DNA from: Onthophagus taurus
Taxonomy: Eukaryota; Arthropoda; Insecta; Coleoptera; Scarabaeidae
NCBI RefSeq assembly: GCF_036711975.1
Contig: NC_091975.1
Coordinates: forward strand, 9,364,501-9,428,500
Length of the DNA: 64,000 nucleotides
Direction: 5' to 3'
The notes under the pieces were generated by a model. The model ran no database searches and had not been told where the DNA came from. It saw only the letters and a list, made by a program, of their open reading frames with translations. The position numbers and the translations under genes were made by a program. Each line of letters opens with the position of its first letter. Within the stretch, counting starts at the first letter, position 1. Below are positions 37,301 to 47,214 of this stretch, piece by piece.

Positions 37301-40300
37301 GCAGTTTAGCTTAATTCCATATATTTTCATGCAGTTCAGACTTTTGCCAATCTAATTCCGGACAGTATTTTGCAGTTCAGATTTTTACCAATGTAATTTT
37401 ATACATTTTCTCGCAATGTAGAATCTTGTCGGTGTATTTGCAGGCATTTTCTTGCATTCTAAACTTAAAACCATACATTTTCATGCAAGTCAAACCTTTT
37501 CGAATGTAATTTCAGACATTATCTTGCAGTTCAAACTTTTTCCAGTATAATCTCAGATGTTTTCTTTCAATTTTGGCTTTTGAAAGTATAATTTCAGACA
37601 TTTTCTCGCAATCTAGGCTACTGTCAATGTAATATCAAAGCATTACTTCGCAGTTTAGCTTAATTCCATATATTTTCATGCAGTTCAGACTTTTGCCAAT
37701 CTAATTCCGGACATTATTTTGCAGTTCAGATTTTTACCAATGTAATTTTATACATTTTCTTGCAATGTAGAATCTTGTTGGTGTATTTGCAGACATTTTC
37801 TTGCATTCTAAACTTAAAACCATACATTTTCATGCAAGTCAAACCTTTGTCAATGTAATTTCAGACATTATCTTGCAGTTCAAACTTTTTCCAGTGTAAT
37901 CTCAGATGTTTTCTTTCAATTTTGGCTTTTGACAGTGTAATTTCAGACATTTTCTCGCAATCTAGGCTATTGTCAATGTAATATCAAAGCATTACTTCGC
38001 AGTTTAGCTTAATTCCATATATTTTCATGCAGTTCAGACTTTTGCCAATCTAATTCCGGACATTATTTTGCAGTTCAGATTTTTACCAATGTAATTTTAT
38101 ACATTTTCTTGCAATGTAGAATCTTGTTGGTGTATTTGCAGACATTTTCTTGCATTCTAAACTTAAAACCATACATTTTCATGCAAGTCAAACCTTTTCG
38201 AATGTAATTTCAGACATTATCTTGCAGTTCAAACTTTTTCCAGTGTAATCTCAGATGTTTTCTTTCCGTTCTGGCTTTTGACAGTATAATTTCAGACATT
38301 TTCTCGCAATCTAGGCTATTGTCAATGTAATATCAAAGCATTACTTTGCAGTTTATCAGTTATTAGCTTAATTCTATACATTTTCATGCAGTTCAGAGTT
38401 TTGCCAACCTAATTCCAGACATAATTTTGCAGTTCAGACTTTTGCCAGTGTAATTTCTTACATTTTCTTGCAATTTAGATTTTTGGCAGTGTAATTTTAT
38501 ACATTTTCTTGCAATGTAGAATCCTGTCAGTGTATTTGCAAACATTTTCTTGCATTCTAAACTTAAAACCATATATTTTCATGCAAGTCAAACCTTTGTC
38601 AATGTAATTTCAGACATTGTCTTGCAGTTCAAACTTTTTCCAGTGTAATCTCAGATGTTTTCTTTCAATTTTGGCTTTTGACAGTGTAATTTCAGAATTT
38701 TCTCGCAATCTAGGCTATTGCCAATGTAATATCAAAGCATTACTTTGCAGTTTACCATTTGCTAGCTTAATTCTATACATTTTCATGCAGTTCAGACTTT
38801 TGCCAACCTAATTCCAGACATAATTTTGCAGTTCAGACTTTTGCAGTGTAATTTCCTACATTTTCTTGCAATTTTGACTTTTGGCAGTGTAATTTTATAC
38901 ATTTTCTTGCAATGTAGAATCTTGTCAGTGTATTTGCAGACATTTTCTTACATTCTAAACTTAAAACCATACATTTTCATGCAAGTCAAACCTTTTCGAA
39001 TGTAATTTCAGACATTATCTTGCAGTTCAAACTTTTTCCAGTATAATCTCAGATGTTTTCTTTCAATTTTGGCTTTTGACAGTATAATTTCAGACATTTT
39101 CTCGCAATCTAGGCTATTGTCAATGTAATATCAAAGCATTACTTCGCAGTTTAGCTTAATTCCATATATTTTCATGCAGTTCAGACTTTTGCCAATCTAA
39201 TTCCGGACATTATTTTGCAGTTCAGATTTTTACCAATGTAATTTTATACATTTTCTTGCAATGTAGAATCTTGTTGGTGTATTTGCAGACATTTTCTTAC
39301 ATTCTAAACTTAAAACCATACTTTTTCATGCAAGTCAAACCTTTTTCAATGTAATTTCAGACATTATCTTGCAGTTCAAACTTTTTCCAGTGTAATCTCA
39401 GATGTTTTCTTTCAATTTTGGCTTTTGACAGTGTAATTTCAGACATTTTCTCGCAATCTAGGCTATTGCCAATGTAATATCAAAGCATTACTTTGCAGTT
39501 TACCATTTGCTAGCTTAATTCTATACATTTTCATGCAGTTCAGACTTTTGCCAACCTAATTCCAGACATTGTTTCGCAGTTCAGACTTTTGCCAGTGTAA
39601 TTTCATACATTTTCTTGCAATGTAGAATCTTGTCAGTATATTTGCAAACATTTTCTTGCATTCTAAACTTAAAACCATACATTTTCATGTAGTTCAAACC
39701 GGGAAGGAGATTTTAAGAGTTTAAATTTTATGGAAGTTGAATTAATCATAAAAGATTTAGGTAACACATTAACTTAGTCATTTTTTTTATCAAAAAGAAT
39801 CATGCATTTCATCCACACTATTCATTAATACTATTTCATTAAGCGCTATCAAAGAAATGATACACAAAATAGTAATTATTTTGTACAATTAAAAAGAGTA
39901 ATAAATAAATCAACAGATCATCATCACTGTGACCACAATTCACAAGTCACCTTACGCATTCTGCCGCTGACCATAGTTATGGCACTGCTTCTCATCGTAA
40001 CAGTATTGTGGAATCGTCTCATAGCCCCTACTAACCATCTCGTTTTCCCCGCTTCTTTAGAAAGAACGCGCGGCGCGAGAGCCACCCTCCTTGTTGTGGC
40101 TGACGTGCATCGAGAAACGGTCGTCCAGCCCAGTAAGGGTACCAAAAAATAATAACATTATTTTTCTTTTACAACAAAAATAATTAACCTTTTCTTCTCC
40201 AATTCAGGTTCAGCGGGGTCTTTGCAAAGCAGCAATGAAGATACCATTAAATATTGCGAAAGTGACATTGAAATTTTGAGCAATCCGAGTCAAAGCAGTA

Positions 40301-40496
40301 TTGAGGTCATCTCAAATAGATCTTGCCCCAGGTTAATTTAGCTTCAAAAGGAAAATAATGAAAATGATTTGAAAAACGTTTCAGATTTCTGCAACAATCA
40401 TCGAGTGCAATATTAACACATCACACGGTTAGTGATCCTTGTACAAAATCCGATCTCAAGAAGCCAACAAAATATGATATGAGAAAATCTTTGTAG
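34397..40496 (+). CDS. STK11IP: LRR protein of the STK11IP (LKB1-interacting protein) family
   Basis: Exons 34397-35690, 40208-40331 and 40385-40496 join in phase (GGA A|GT TCA; AG|A TTT) to 509 codons. Human STK11IP binds the kinase LKB1/STK11 and acts in the cytoplasm and at endolysosomes. Family marks are the N-terminal helical region, ENCGGD at 153-158, leucine-rich repeats at about 165-295 (SIDLSHNQI, ELDLSDNCL, KLNLNGNPL) and the cap GNPLSYHPLHR after the last repeat. A Ser/Asp/Glu-rich tail follows. At about 509 residues it is only about half the vertebrate length and lacks the C-terminal half. Either the insect form is short, or exon 3 uses an internal donor (ACG|GTTAGT, about 40429) and continues beyond the satellites. 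The first intron is 4.5 kb, unlike the other introns here, because it is filled with satellite and a dispersed repeat. Poly(A) signals follow the stop. Confidence 0.82.
35880..39700. repeat. Intronic tandem array, ~44-bp basic unit in ~350-bp higher-order units
   Basis: The basic unit is about 44 bp, of the form TTTTGCCAGTGTAATTTCAGACATTTTCTTGCAGTTCAGAC with variants. Eight variants form a higher-order unit near 350 bp: CTTAATTCCATATATTTTCA recurs at about 37310, 37659 and 38008. Copies at 37.3-38.4 kb are nearly identical; edges are diverged. The array is interrupted at about 36210-36930 by a dispersed repeat and AT-rich flank containing GCAATTGC words. It lies in the first intron of the LRR gene. 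The same family appears reverse-complemented at 40800-43935 and 60180-64000. Confidence 0.9.
36318..36710. repeat. Dispersed repeat 'R', intronic copy
   Basis: This copy shares long blocks such as GTATTTATCACTTAATTCA, AGTTTTATTTTTCTAAACTA, TATTGTGTGAAG and GGTGAATAAACAAAAAATGT with copies at 46.3-47.2, 51.65-52.3 and 54.9-55.9 kb. There is no coding capacity. It is diverged relative to the others and lacks the satellite-like tail. The class of element is not recognised; terminal repeats were not defined. Confidence 0.75.
39917..40132 (+). other. Candidate symmetric cassette exon in the LRR gene
   Basis: A block with much higher GC than its surroundings is open on + from 39829 to 40149. With an acceptor at CAACAG (39916) and a donor CCA|GTAAGG (40132/40133) it is 216 bp, divisible by three. 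Its 2-nt and 1-nt ends fit the phase of exon 1 and exon 2 exactly. The next exon starts after a normal 75-bp intron. The encoded 72 residues include a hydrophobic segment ILPLTIVMALLLIVTVLW followed by a polar part rich in Arg/Thr/Val. The acceptor has a poor pyrimidine tract. It could also be a transposon-derived fragment. The minus strand has a 73-codon frame too (39924-40145). Evidence is splice phase and composition only. Confidence 0.3.
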
Positions 40497-40698
40497 CAAA
40501 TAAGAACTGTGATAAGTATACATTTTAATTATTTTTTTGGGAAATATTTAACGCAGCTCTCTTTTCCCCTTATGCCTTAAATTTCGATTACTTAAGTAGA
40601 TTAATTCATTTGATTGTGTTTGAAAAAAAAATGTTTTATGTAGTTAATTTATTAATGATTAAAAAGAATTAATTGGGATTGTTTCCCTATTTAAATGC

Positions 40699-40756
40699 AA
40701 TAAACTAAATTGTATGTACAAAGTGATTATGTACTAATAAATATATTTTTAATAAA
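40699..40756 (+). terminator. Poly(A) signals of the LRR gene
   Basis: AATAAA hexamers occur at 40699-40704, 40736-40741 and 40751-40756, 200-260 bp after the stop codon of exon 3. The inverted satellite begins only about 50 bp later, so read-through transcripts would enter it. Confidence 0.5.
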
Positions 40757-41898
40757 TTTATTACTCAAAGAAAGATTTTTTTGTAATACATTTTAGATGC
40801 TTTGATTATGGAAACTGGTCAGAAATGTCTTCAATTACACTGGTAATAGGCTAAATTGCAAAAAGTGCTGAGATTACACTGAACTGCATGAAAATTTCTG
40901 GAATTACGTAGGCAAAGTCAAATCAACACGAACATGCCTGGTATCATACTAGGAAATGCTAAACTGCAAAGTAATGTCTTGAATTACAATGGCAATAGTC
41001 TAGATTGCAAGAAAATGTCTAAACTTACAATGTCAAAAGCCAAAATTGCAAGAAAATATCTAAGATTACCTTGGAAAAAGTCTAGACTGCAAGATAATGT
41101 CTGGAATTACATTGAAAAAAGCTTGAACTGCATGAAAATGTATGGTTTTAAGCTTAGTATGCAAGAAAATGTCTGCAAATGCACTTTTATGTCACTACTA
41201 TATTAAGATAATGTCTGGAATTACATTTGCAAAAGTCTGAACTCTATAAAAATGTATGGAATTAAGCTGACAAATGTTTTGAATTACATTGGCAATAGAC
41301 CAGATTGCAAAAAGTTATCAGAAAATATACTGGTAATAGTCTAAATTGCAAGAAAGCATTTGAAATTGCAATGGCAAAAGTCTGAATTGCAAGGAAACAG
41401 CTATAATTAGATTGGCAAAAGCCAAAATTGCAAGAAAACATTTGAAATTACACTAGTAAAAGTGTGAACTGCAAAATAATGTCTCGAATTAGATTAGCAA
41501 AAGTCTGAACTGCATAAAAATATATGGAATTAAGCTGACAAATGCTAAACTGCAAAGTAATGCTTTGATATTACATTGGCAATAGCCTAGATTGCGAGAA
41601 AATGTCTGAAATTACACTGGAAATAGTCTAAATTGCAAAAAAATGTCTGAACTTACACTGTCAAAAGACAAAATTGCAAAAAAATATCTGAGATTACCTT
41701 GGGAAAAGTCTAGACTGCAAGATAATGTCTGGAATTACATTGGAAAAAGCTTGAACTGTATGAAAATGTATGGTTTTAAGCTTAGAATGCAAGGAAATGT
41801 CTGCAAATACACTGGTAAGAGTGTACATTGCAAGAATATGTATGAAATTACATTAACAATAGACTAAATTCAAGAAATAATCTTGTCTAAAGTATTGT

Positions 41899-42128
41899 TC
41901 GTAATATAAGAAGGAATTTCGGCCGACTTCGAAGACGTCGGCCGCCCTAAGTGTTGTTTGTGATATTTTGGGCGGCCGACGTCTTCGAAGTCGACCGAGA
42001 TTACTTCTTTCTGGAACCTATCTTGTTCTGTATCAACGTGATATCAAGCTACAGTATTTTGGAAGAAATAATCTCGGCCGATTTCAAAGACGCCTTCGAA
42101 GTCGGTCGTGATTCTTTCTTATATCACG
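41899..42128. repeat. GC-rich foldback element, copy 1
   Basis: The outer ends are inverted: GTAATATAAGAAGGAAT...CGGCCGACTTCGAAG at left, and CTTCGAAGTCGGTCGTGATT...TTATATCACG at right. Inside is a second hairpin with 28-nt arms at 41920-41947 and 41970-41997 (CGGCCGACTTCGAAGACGTC and its complement, one mismatch) and a 22-nt spacer. The GC-rich arms stand out sharply in a very AT-rich array. It looks like a small foldback/MITE captured by the satellite and amplified with it. Confidence 0.8.
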
Positions 42129-42848
42129 ATATCATTTTATGTCACTACTAGATTAAGATAATGTCTGGAATTACATTTGCAAAGGTCTGAACTCTATAAA
42201 AATGTGTGGAATTAAGCTGCCAAATGTTTTGAATTACATTGGCAATAGACCAGATTGCAAGAAGTTATCTGAAAATATACTGGTAATAGTCTAAATTGCG
42301 AGAAAGCATTTGAAATTGCAATGGCAAAAGTCTGAATTGCAAGGAAACAGCTATAATTAGATTGGCAAAAGCCAAAATTGCAAGAAAACATTTGAAATTA
42401 CACTGGCAAAAGTCTGAATTGCAAAATAATGTCTCGAATTAGATTGGCAAAAGTCTGAACTTCATGAAAATATATGGAATTAAGCTGACAAATTCTAAAC
42501 TGTAAAGTAATGCTTTGATATTACATTGGCAATAGCCTAGATTGCGAAAAAATGTCTGAAATTACACTGGAAACAGTCTAAATTGCATGAAAATGTCTGA
42601 ACTTACACTGTCAAAAGACAAAATTGCAAGAAAATATCTGAGATTACCTTGGGAAAAGTCTAGACTGCAAGATAATTTCTCGAATTACATTGGAAAAAGC
42701 TTGAACGGTATGGAAATGTATTGTTTTAAGCTTAGAATGCAAGGAAATGTCTGCAACTACACTGGTAAGAGTGTACATTGCAAGAAAATGTATGAAATTA
42801 CATTAACAATAGACTAAATTCAAGAAATAATCTTGTCTAAAGTATTGT

Positions 42849-43080
42849 TTGTGATATAAGAAGGAATTTCGGCCGACTTCGAAGACGTCGGCCGCCCTAA
42901 GTGTTGTTTGTGATATTTTGGGCGGCCGACGTCTTCGAAGTCGGCCGAGATTACTTCTTTCTGGAACCTATCTTGTTCTGTATCAACGTGATATCAAGCT
43001 ACAGTATTTTGGAAGAAATAATCTCGGCCGATTTCAAAGACGCCTTCGAAGTCGGCCGTGATTCTTTCTTATATCACGAT
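42849..43080. repeat. GC-rich foldback element, copy 2 (perfect inner hairpin)
   Basis: Inner arms 42870-42897 and 42920-42947 are perfect 28-nt reverse complements with a 22-nt spacer. The copy lies exactly 950 bp after copy 1, showing co-amplification with the surrounding satellite. Confidence 0.85.
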
Positions 43081-43740
43081 ATCATCTTATGTCACTACTA
43101 TATTAAGATAATGTCTGGAATTACATTTGCAAAAGTCTGAACTCTATAAAAATGTGTAGAATTAAGCTGCCAAATGTTTTGAATTACATTGGCAATAGAC
43201 CAGATTGCAAGAAGTTATCTGAAAATATACTGGTAATAGTCTAAATTGCAAGAAAGCATTTGAAATTGCAATGGCAAAAGTCTGAATTGCAAGGAAACAG
43301 CTATAATTAGATTGACAAAAGCCAAAATTGCAAGAAAACATTTGAAATTACACTGGCAAAAGCCTGAACAGCAAAATAATGTCTCGAATTAGATTGGCAA
43401 AAGTTTGAACTTAATGAAAATATATGGAATTAAGCTGACAAATGCTAAACTGTAAAGTAATGCTTTGATATTACATTGGCAATAGCCTAGATTGCGAGAA
43501 AATGTCTGAAATTACACTGGAAACAGTCTAAATTCCAAGAAAATGTCTAAACTTACACTGTCAAAAGCCAAAATTGCAAGATAATGTCTGGAATTACATT
43601 GGAAAAAGCTTGAATTGTATAAAAATGTATGGTTTTAAGCTTAAAATGCAAGGAAATGTCTACAAATACATTGGTAAGAGTGTACATTGCAAGAAAATGT
43701 ATGAAATTACATTGGGAATAGACTAAATTGAAGAAATAAT

Positions 43741-43790
43741 CTCGGCCGACTTCGAAGACGTCGGCCGCCCTAAATATTCTTGATAACTTG
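43741..43790. repeat. GC-rich foldback element, left-arm remnant
   Basis: Only the left inner arm (43743-43770) remains, joined to a satellite stretch after CCCTAAATATTC. It marks a deletion in the last large unit of this array. Confidence 0.7.
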
Positions 43791-43935
43791 TTGCAACAAG
43801 TTATCTGAAAATACAATGGTAATAGTCTAAATTGCAAAAAGCAATTGAAATTTCACTGGCAAAAGACTGAAGAGCAACAAAATGTATGTAAATGCAGTAG
43901 AGGAAGCTAAATTACAAGGTAATGGTCCTAATGAA

Positions 43936-44035
43936 TAAAATTTTAGCAATAATGAATAAATTTTAGGAAAAGATCATCACATGAATAAAATTTTTAAGCA
44001 AATGCTGTCGTTCCTACATCTCAATAACAATTTGT
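43936..44035. other. Array edge flank
   Basis: AATGAATAAAATTTTAGCAA-type words are repeated two to three times. They match the flank of the intronic array near 36230 and 36900. No gene. Confidence 0.5.
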
Positions 44036-44345
44036 TTAACTATTTTCGACACTTTGTATCCATTCTGCGGCGCACAGCAAATCAACATCTCCATCGAACG
44101 TTGAAATGGTTTTATTTAAGTCAGGCATTATTTGGAACTGCTCTGGTTTACTAGTTGCAAGTTCGGCCTTTCAACATTCGGTCAGTGCGATCAACACGTT
44201 TTGCATATTTCCGCCGTCTATTCCAGTTGAACTTTCCGTCATGGTCAAAATTCCTGCTTCGTTTAAATTGAAACACAAGCCCTCTGTTTCTGCTTTATTC
44301 GGTTCGGTGTTGTTTGGCGGCAACTCACCATGTGGATCAGTCATA
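44036..44345 (-). pseudogene. Degenerate retrotransposon gag-like fragment
   Basis: The minus frame reads ...NEAGILTMTESSTGIDG...ALTEC, a stop, then a stretch with STFDGDVDLLCAAEWIQSVE. The last part resembles the 'F.G....A..WI..VE' start of gypsy/Pao-type gag domains. It contains at least one in-frame stop and ends at 44036. No protease or polymerase follows nearby. It is less AT-rich than the flanks. The + strand 83-codon frame over the same bases is not supported. Confidence 0.4.
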
Positions 44346-44403
44346 AGTCAAGAATAATCTTGGACGTGGAATCTGTCCAGCAACGAAAATCACTTCACGG
44401 TAA

Positions 44404-44640
44404 ATCCAGACGTTTGGGCACTTCACTTCACAGTAGATCCAGACTTTTGGGCACTTCATTTCACAGTAGATTCAGACTTTTGGGCACTTCACTTCACAGT
44501 AGATCCAGACTTTTGGGCACTTCACTTCACAGTAGATCCAGACTTTTGGGCACTTCACTTCACAGTAGATCCAAACTTTTGGGCACTTCACTTCACAGTA
44601 GGCCCAGACTTTTGGGCACTTCACTTCACAGTAGAACTTA
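44404..44640. repeat. 33-bp minisatellite, about 7 copies
   Basis: The unit CACTTCACAGTAGATCCAGA...CTTTTGGGCACTT repeats about seven times at a 33-bp step with few substitutions. Because 33 is a multiple of three it leaves a + frame open (44330-44674) with an 11-residue repeat, RLLGTSLHSRS. No gene context supports translation. Confidence 0.9.
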
Positions 44641-44662
44641 TCCCTATCCCACTACTGATATA

Positions 44663-44778
44663 TTAACTATTTAAACTCACTCCTCTGAATAGTTTAAAAT
44701 CCGTTGGATTAAGTGTAACCGATTGGATTATAATAAAGAGTTGTTTAACCATTCAGAGGAGTACGTTTAAATAGTTAA
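44663..44778. repeat. Inverted repeat with 27-nt arms
   Basis: Arm 44663-44689 (TTAACTATTTAAAC...TCCTCTGAA) pairs with 44752-44778 at 25 of 27 positions, with about 60 bp between. It could be a solo foldback remnant or paired element ends. Nothing coding lies inside. Confidence 0.7.
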
Positions 44779-45470
44779 CAAATTGCTTATTCGAACAGGT
44801 CTTAACCTGCAAATTTAGGTACTCCAACTTTGACGTTAATACGACACCGTGGGTTAAACAACGTTAATAAAACAACATTCTGTGCCTTTTCAGATTCTAG
44901 TGAAAGTGAGGAATTTAACAATGATGAAAAAATTGATAAGTAATTAATATTTGTCTACAAATTGAAGGAACATAAAATTGTTCTTAACAAATCATAGGCT
45001 CCTTAAATTAAAATCGAAAACGAGGAAAACGATCTTAATTATTATTAGACATATTGGATGTACATAAGAAACGCGTTTTTAAAAAAATTCCGAATGTGGA
45101 AATGCCCGATTCGAAATTTCTTTCGAATTTCGCTAAAACGCCAAAATATTGCAAAGGTACACGAAAATAACACAAAAATGACCTTCTTTAAGTGGTCATA
45201 ACTCGTAAACCATGTACTCGATTATCAAGATTTATACGTCATTCGATTCTTCTATCGAAATCACAAAATGCCCTAATGGCATTTCAATGGCTAAATGCAG
45301 TTGTTGAAATGCCCGATTCGACATATTTAATAATATTTAATCAAACACATCAATTATCTCGTTAATTAATTAATCTTAAATTAAATGAAATAGATCCATG
45401 TTGCAAGTTCGGAAAGTATATAAGAAAGAAAATAAAAAACTTCTTACTTGCTAGAATTTTAATTTATACG
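44779..45470. other. Unassigned, probably transposon-derived DNA
   Basis: No supported gene. A short frame after TTTTCAG at about 44892 reads DSSESEEFNNDEKIDK and stops; it is acidic like the tails of some transposases but too short to assign. Confidence 0.3.
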
Positions 45471-45479
45471 TTACTAGTT

Positions 45480-45990
45480 TCGAGCCATTAAGCTCATCCT
45501 CAGCCGAATTGTCAAAATCACTATTAAAACAGGAACATTGATATTTGAAACATTTGCAAAATCCGAATTAAATTCTCTTCCTGATAGACTAAAAAAATAT
45601 GGGGCGTTCCATTTAAAATTTTCAACTTTCTCGCCATTGAATATGGAGAAACAGTAATTCAATTTTTGACCATCCTGTATAAGATACTCCGATACAACAA
45701 ATGACAATCTATTTGACAACATCTGAAGAGTAATTGTGGTAAAGTAGATCATTTTTGAATGAACTTTGATTGAAATTTACCAAAAAAAGTTTAAAACCAA
45801 AATAACTCGAAAACGAAAAAAATAACGAAGTTATGGTCTACTTCCGGCAGACCGGAAGTGGCAGCCATCTTGAAAATATTTTAGATCGAAAGTTCCGAAT
45901 GAACAATCCATGCTACCAAAATTTAAAATCTCTACGAATAGTGGAACCGGAAAAAGTTCTAACGAACCAGTTACGTAAGACACCCTGCCT
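45480..45990. repeat. Dispersed 'CATCTTGAAAATATTTTAG' repeat copy
   Basis: Blocks shared with 56.3-57.5 and 58.7-59.0 kb include GGAAGTGGCAGCCATCTTGA, AAATATTTTAGATCGAAAG, GACAATCTATTTGACAAC and a terminal ACACCCTGCCTGTATAAT. The last is like the ACAGGGTG ends of the TIR elements nearby. This is probably a related non-autonomous DNA element in inverse orientation to the 58.7-kb copy. Minus-strand frames here are not protein-like. Confidence 0.55.
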
Positions 45991-46339
45991 GTATAATTAA
46001 TTTTAGTTATCAATGTCTCGATCGAAGGTATGATCCACAATTAATGCGAAGGCGGAAATGTCCGATCTCAAAATTTACTAATTACCTACGTACGATTATT
46101 TAAATGACTCCACGTATCTACCGAATGGAAGTCTAGCCCCCGATAAGAAAAAATTAATTTTGATTAAATTCGCCATAGGTAAATAAAGAACGGTTAGACG
46201 AATTTTAATGTTTTATATCTCAAACGAAAGCTTGCCTCTGCCTGAATAATTATGTCGAAAAGCCCGTTCGAAATATTTAAGAATTTTGATTAAAACACAA
46301 AAACTACTTAGTCAAATAAGTCAATTATCTTGTAATAGA

Positions 46340-47214
46340 ATTGAAAACGACTCACCGGTTGGATGTTGTTTCCTTTGGATTTTACTTCGAAGCTCAGCTG
46401 GAAAGAAAAGATAAATAATTTATTGTAACAAAAAAAAATGAATTAATATGTTACCTTTTAACATCCATAAAATAGCAATCCGATGATCTCGACCATATCA
46501 CATCACCTAACACTTGGCATAAATATAGCACGTATTTATCACTTAATTCACGTAATAAGTTTTATTGTTCTAAACTAGTTTATCACTCTTAAATGCCCGC
46601 ACATCAACTAAAATGCGTTCTTAGCGAATCAACTTCCTTAGATTTTACTTTGAAGCTCAGCTGGAAAGAAAAGATAATTAATTAATTAATTGTGACAAAA
46701 AAAAAATTAATAAATACGATACCTTTTAACATCTATGAAATAGTAATTTGATGATCTCAACCATATCAATAAGTTTTATTTTTCTAAATTACTTTATCAC
46801 CCTTAAATGCCCGCACATCAACTAAAATGCGTTTTTAGCGAATCAAGTTCCAAACATCCCCTCCTTAATTTATTGTGTGAAGAAGAATACTTGAGGTGAA
46901 TAAACAAAAAATGTAAAGACGACGGGGCGAAACGGTTTTCAATAAAAAAATTACTCGTTTTCTCGAAACATTTCAAATAAAACTTAGGTCATTTTATTAA
47001 AATAAAACGCACTAATCGAATTTCAATGTTTAACACTTCGTGCCCAATAAATAATTAAAACGAAGCACCCAAAACGTTGGATTATGCATCATCCCTTATT
47101 CTTTGTGCCATGAAATATAAATTTAAAAAAATCGTATCTCAAAAACGAATTGAGATATCATAATGAAATAAAGAACATTTTAAAGCCAATTTAATGAAGA
47201 TTTAATGCGTTATA
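46340..47214. repeat. Dispersed repeat 'R' with internal duplication and satellite-like tail
   Basis: Two successive blocks share TTTTACTTYGAAGCTCAGCT, CCTTTTAACATC and CCCTTAAATGCCCGCACATC (46340-46630 and 46640-46850). They are followed by TGAATAAACAAAAAATGTAA, AAATAAAACGCACTAATCGA and a single diverged monomer of the 11.5-20.6 kb satellite (about 47090-47214). No coding frame. The class of element is unknown. Confidence 0.75.

Larger units (their letters stand above)
40800..43935. repeat. ~44-bp-family array in reverse orientation, with embedded palindromic elements
   Basis: The units read as reverse complements of the intronic array at 35.9-39.7 kb (for example TGCAAGATAATGTCTGGAATTAC). 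Larger repeats of about 945-950 bp are visible: equivalent blocks start near 41643 and 42590, each carrying one GC-rich foldback element. A third partial copy ends at about 43770. The outer edge at about 43900-43990 (AATGGTCCTAATGAATAAAA) is the reverse complement of the edge of the intronic array near 36900, so both arrays share the same boundary sequence. Confidence 0.9.

Noticed and set aside
39924..40145. Minus-strand 73-codon frame as a separate gene
   Set aside because: No splice or promoter context on that strand; the plus strand fits the splice phases of the host gene better. Not fully excluded.
40934..43140. Repeated frames of 66-90 codons in the ~44-bp arrays (also at 60278-63832)
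   Set aside because: They recur because the DNA repeats. The 44-bp basic unit shifts frame each copy, and the second type is the translation of the palindromic foldback element. No start context or conservation beyond DNA identity.
44106..44357. 83-codon plus frame
   Set aside because: The minus strand of the same bases reads a gag-like protein, which explains the open plus frame.
45474..46040. Minus-strand frames of 92 and 69 codons
   Set aside because: They overlie a dispersed non-coding repeat that also occurs at 58.7 kb, where the frame is not kept.
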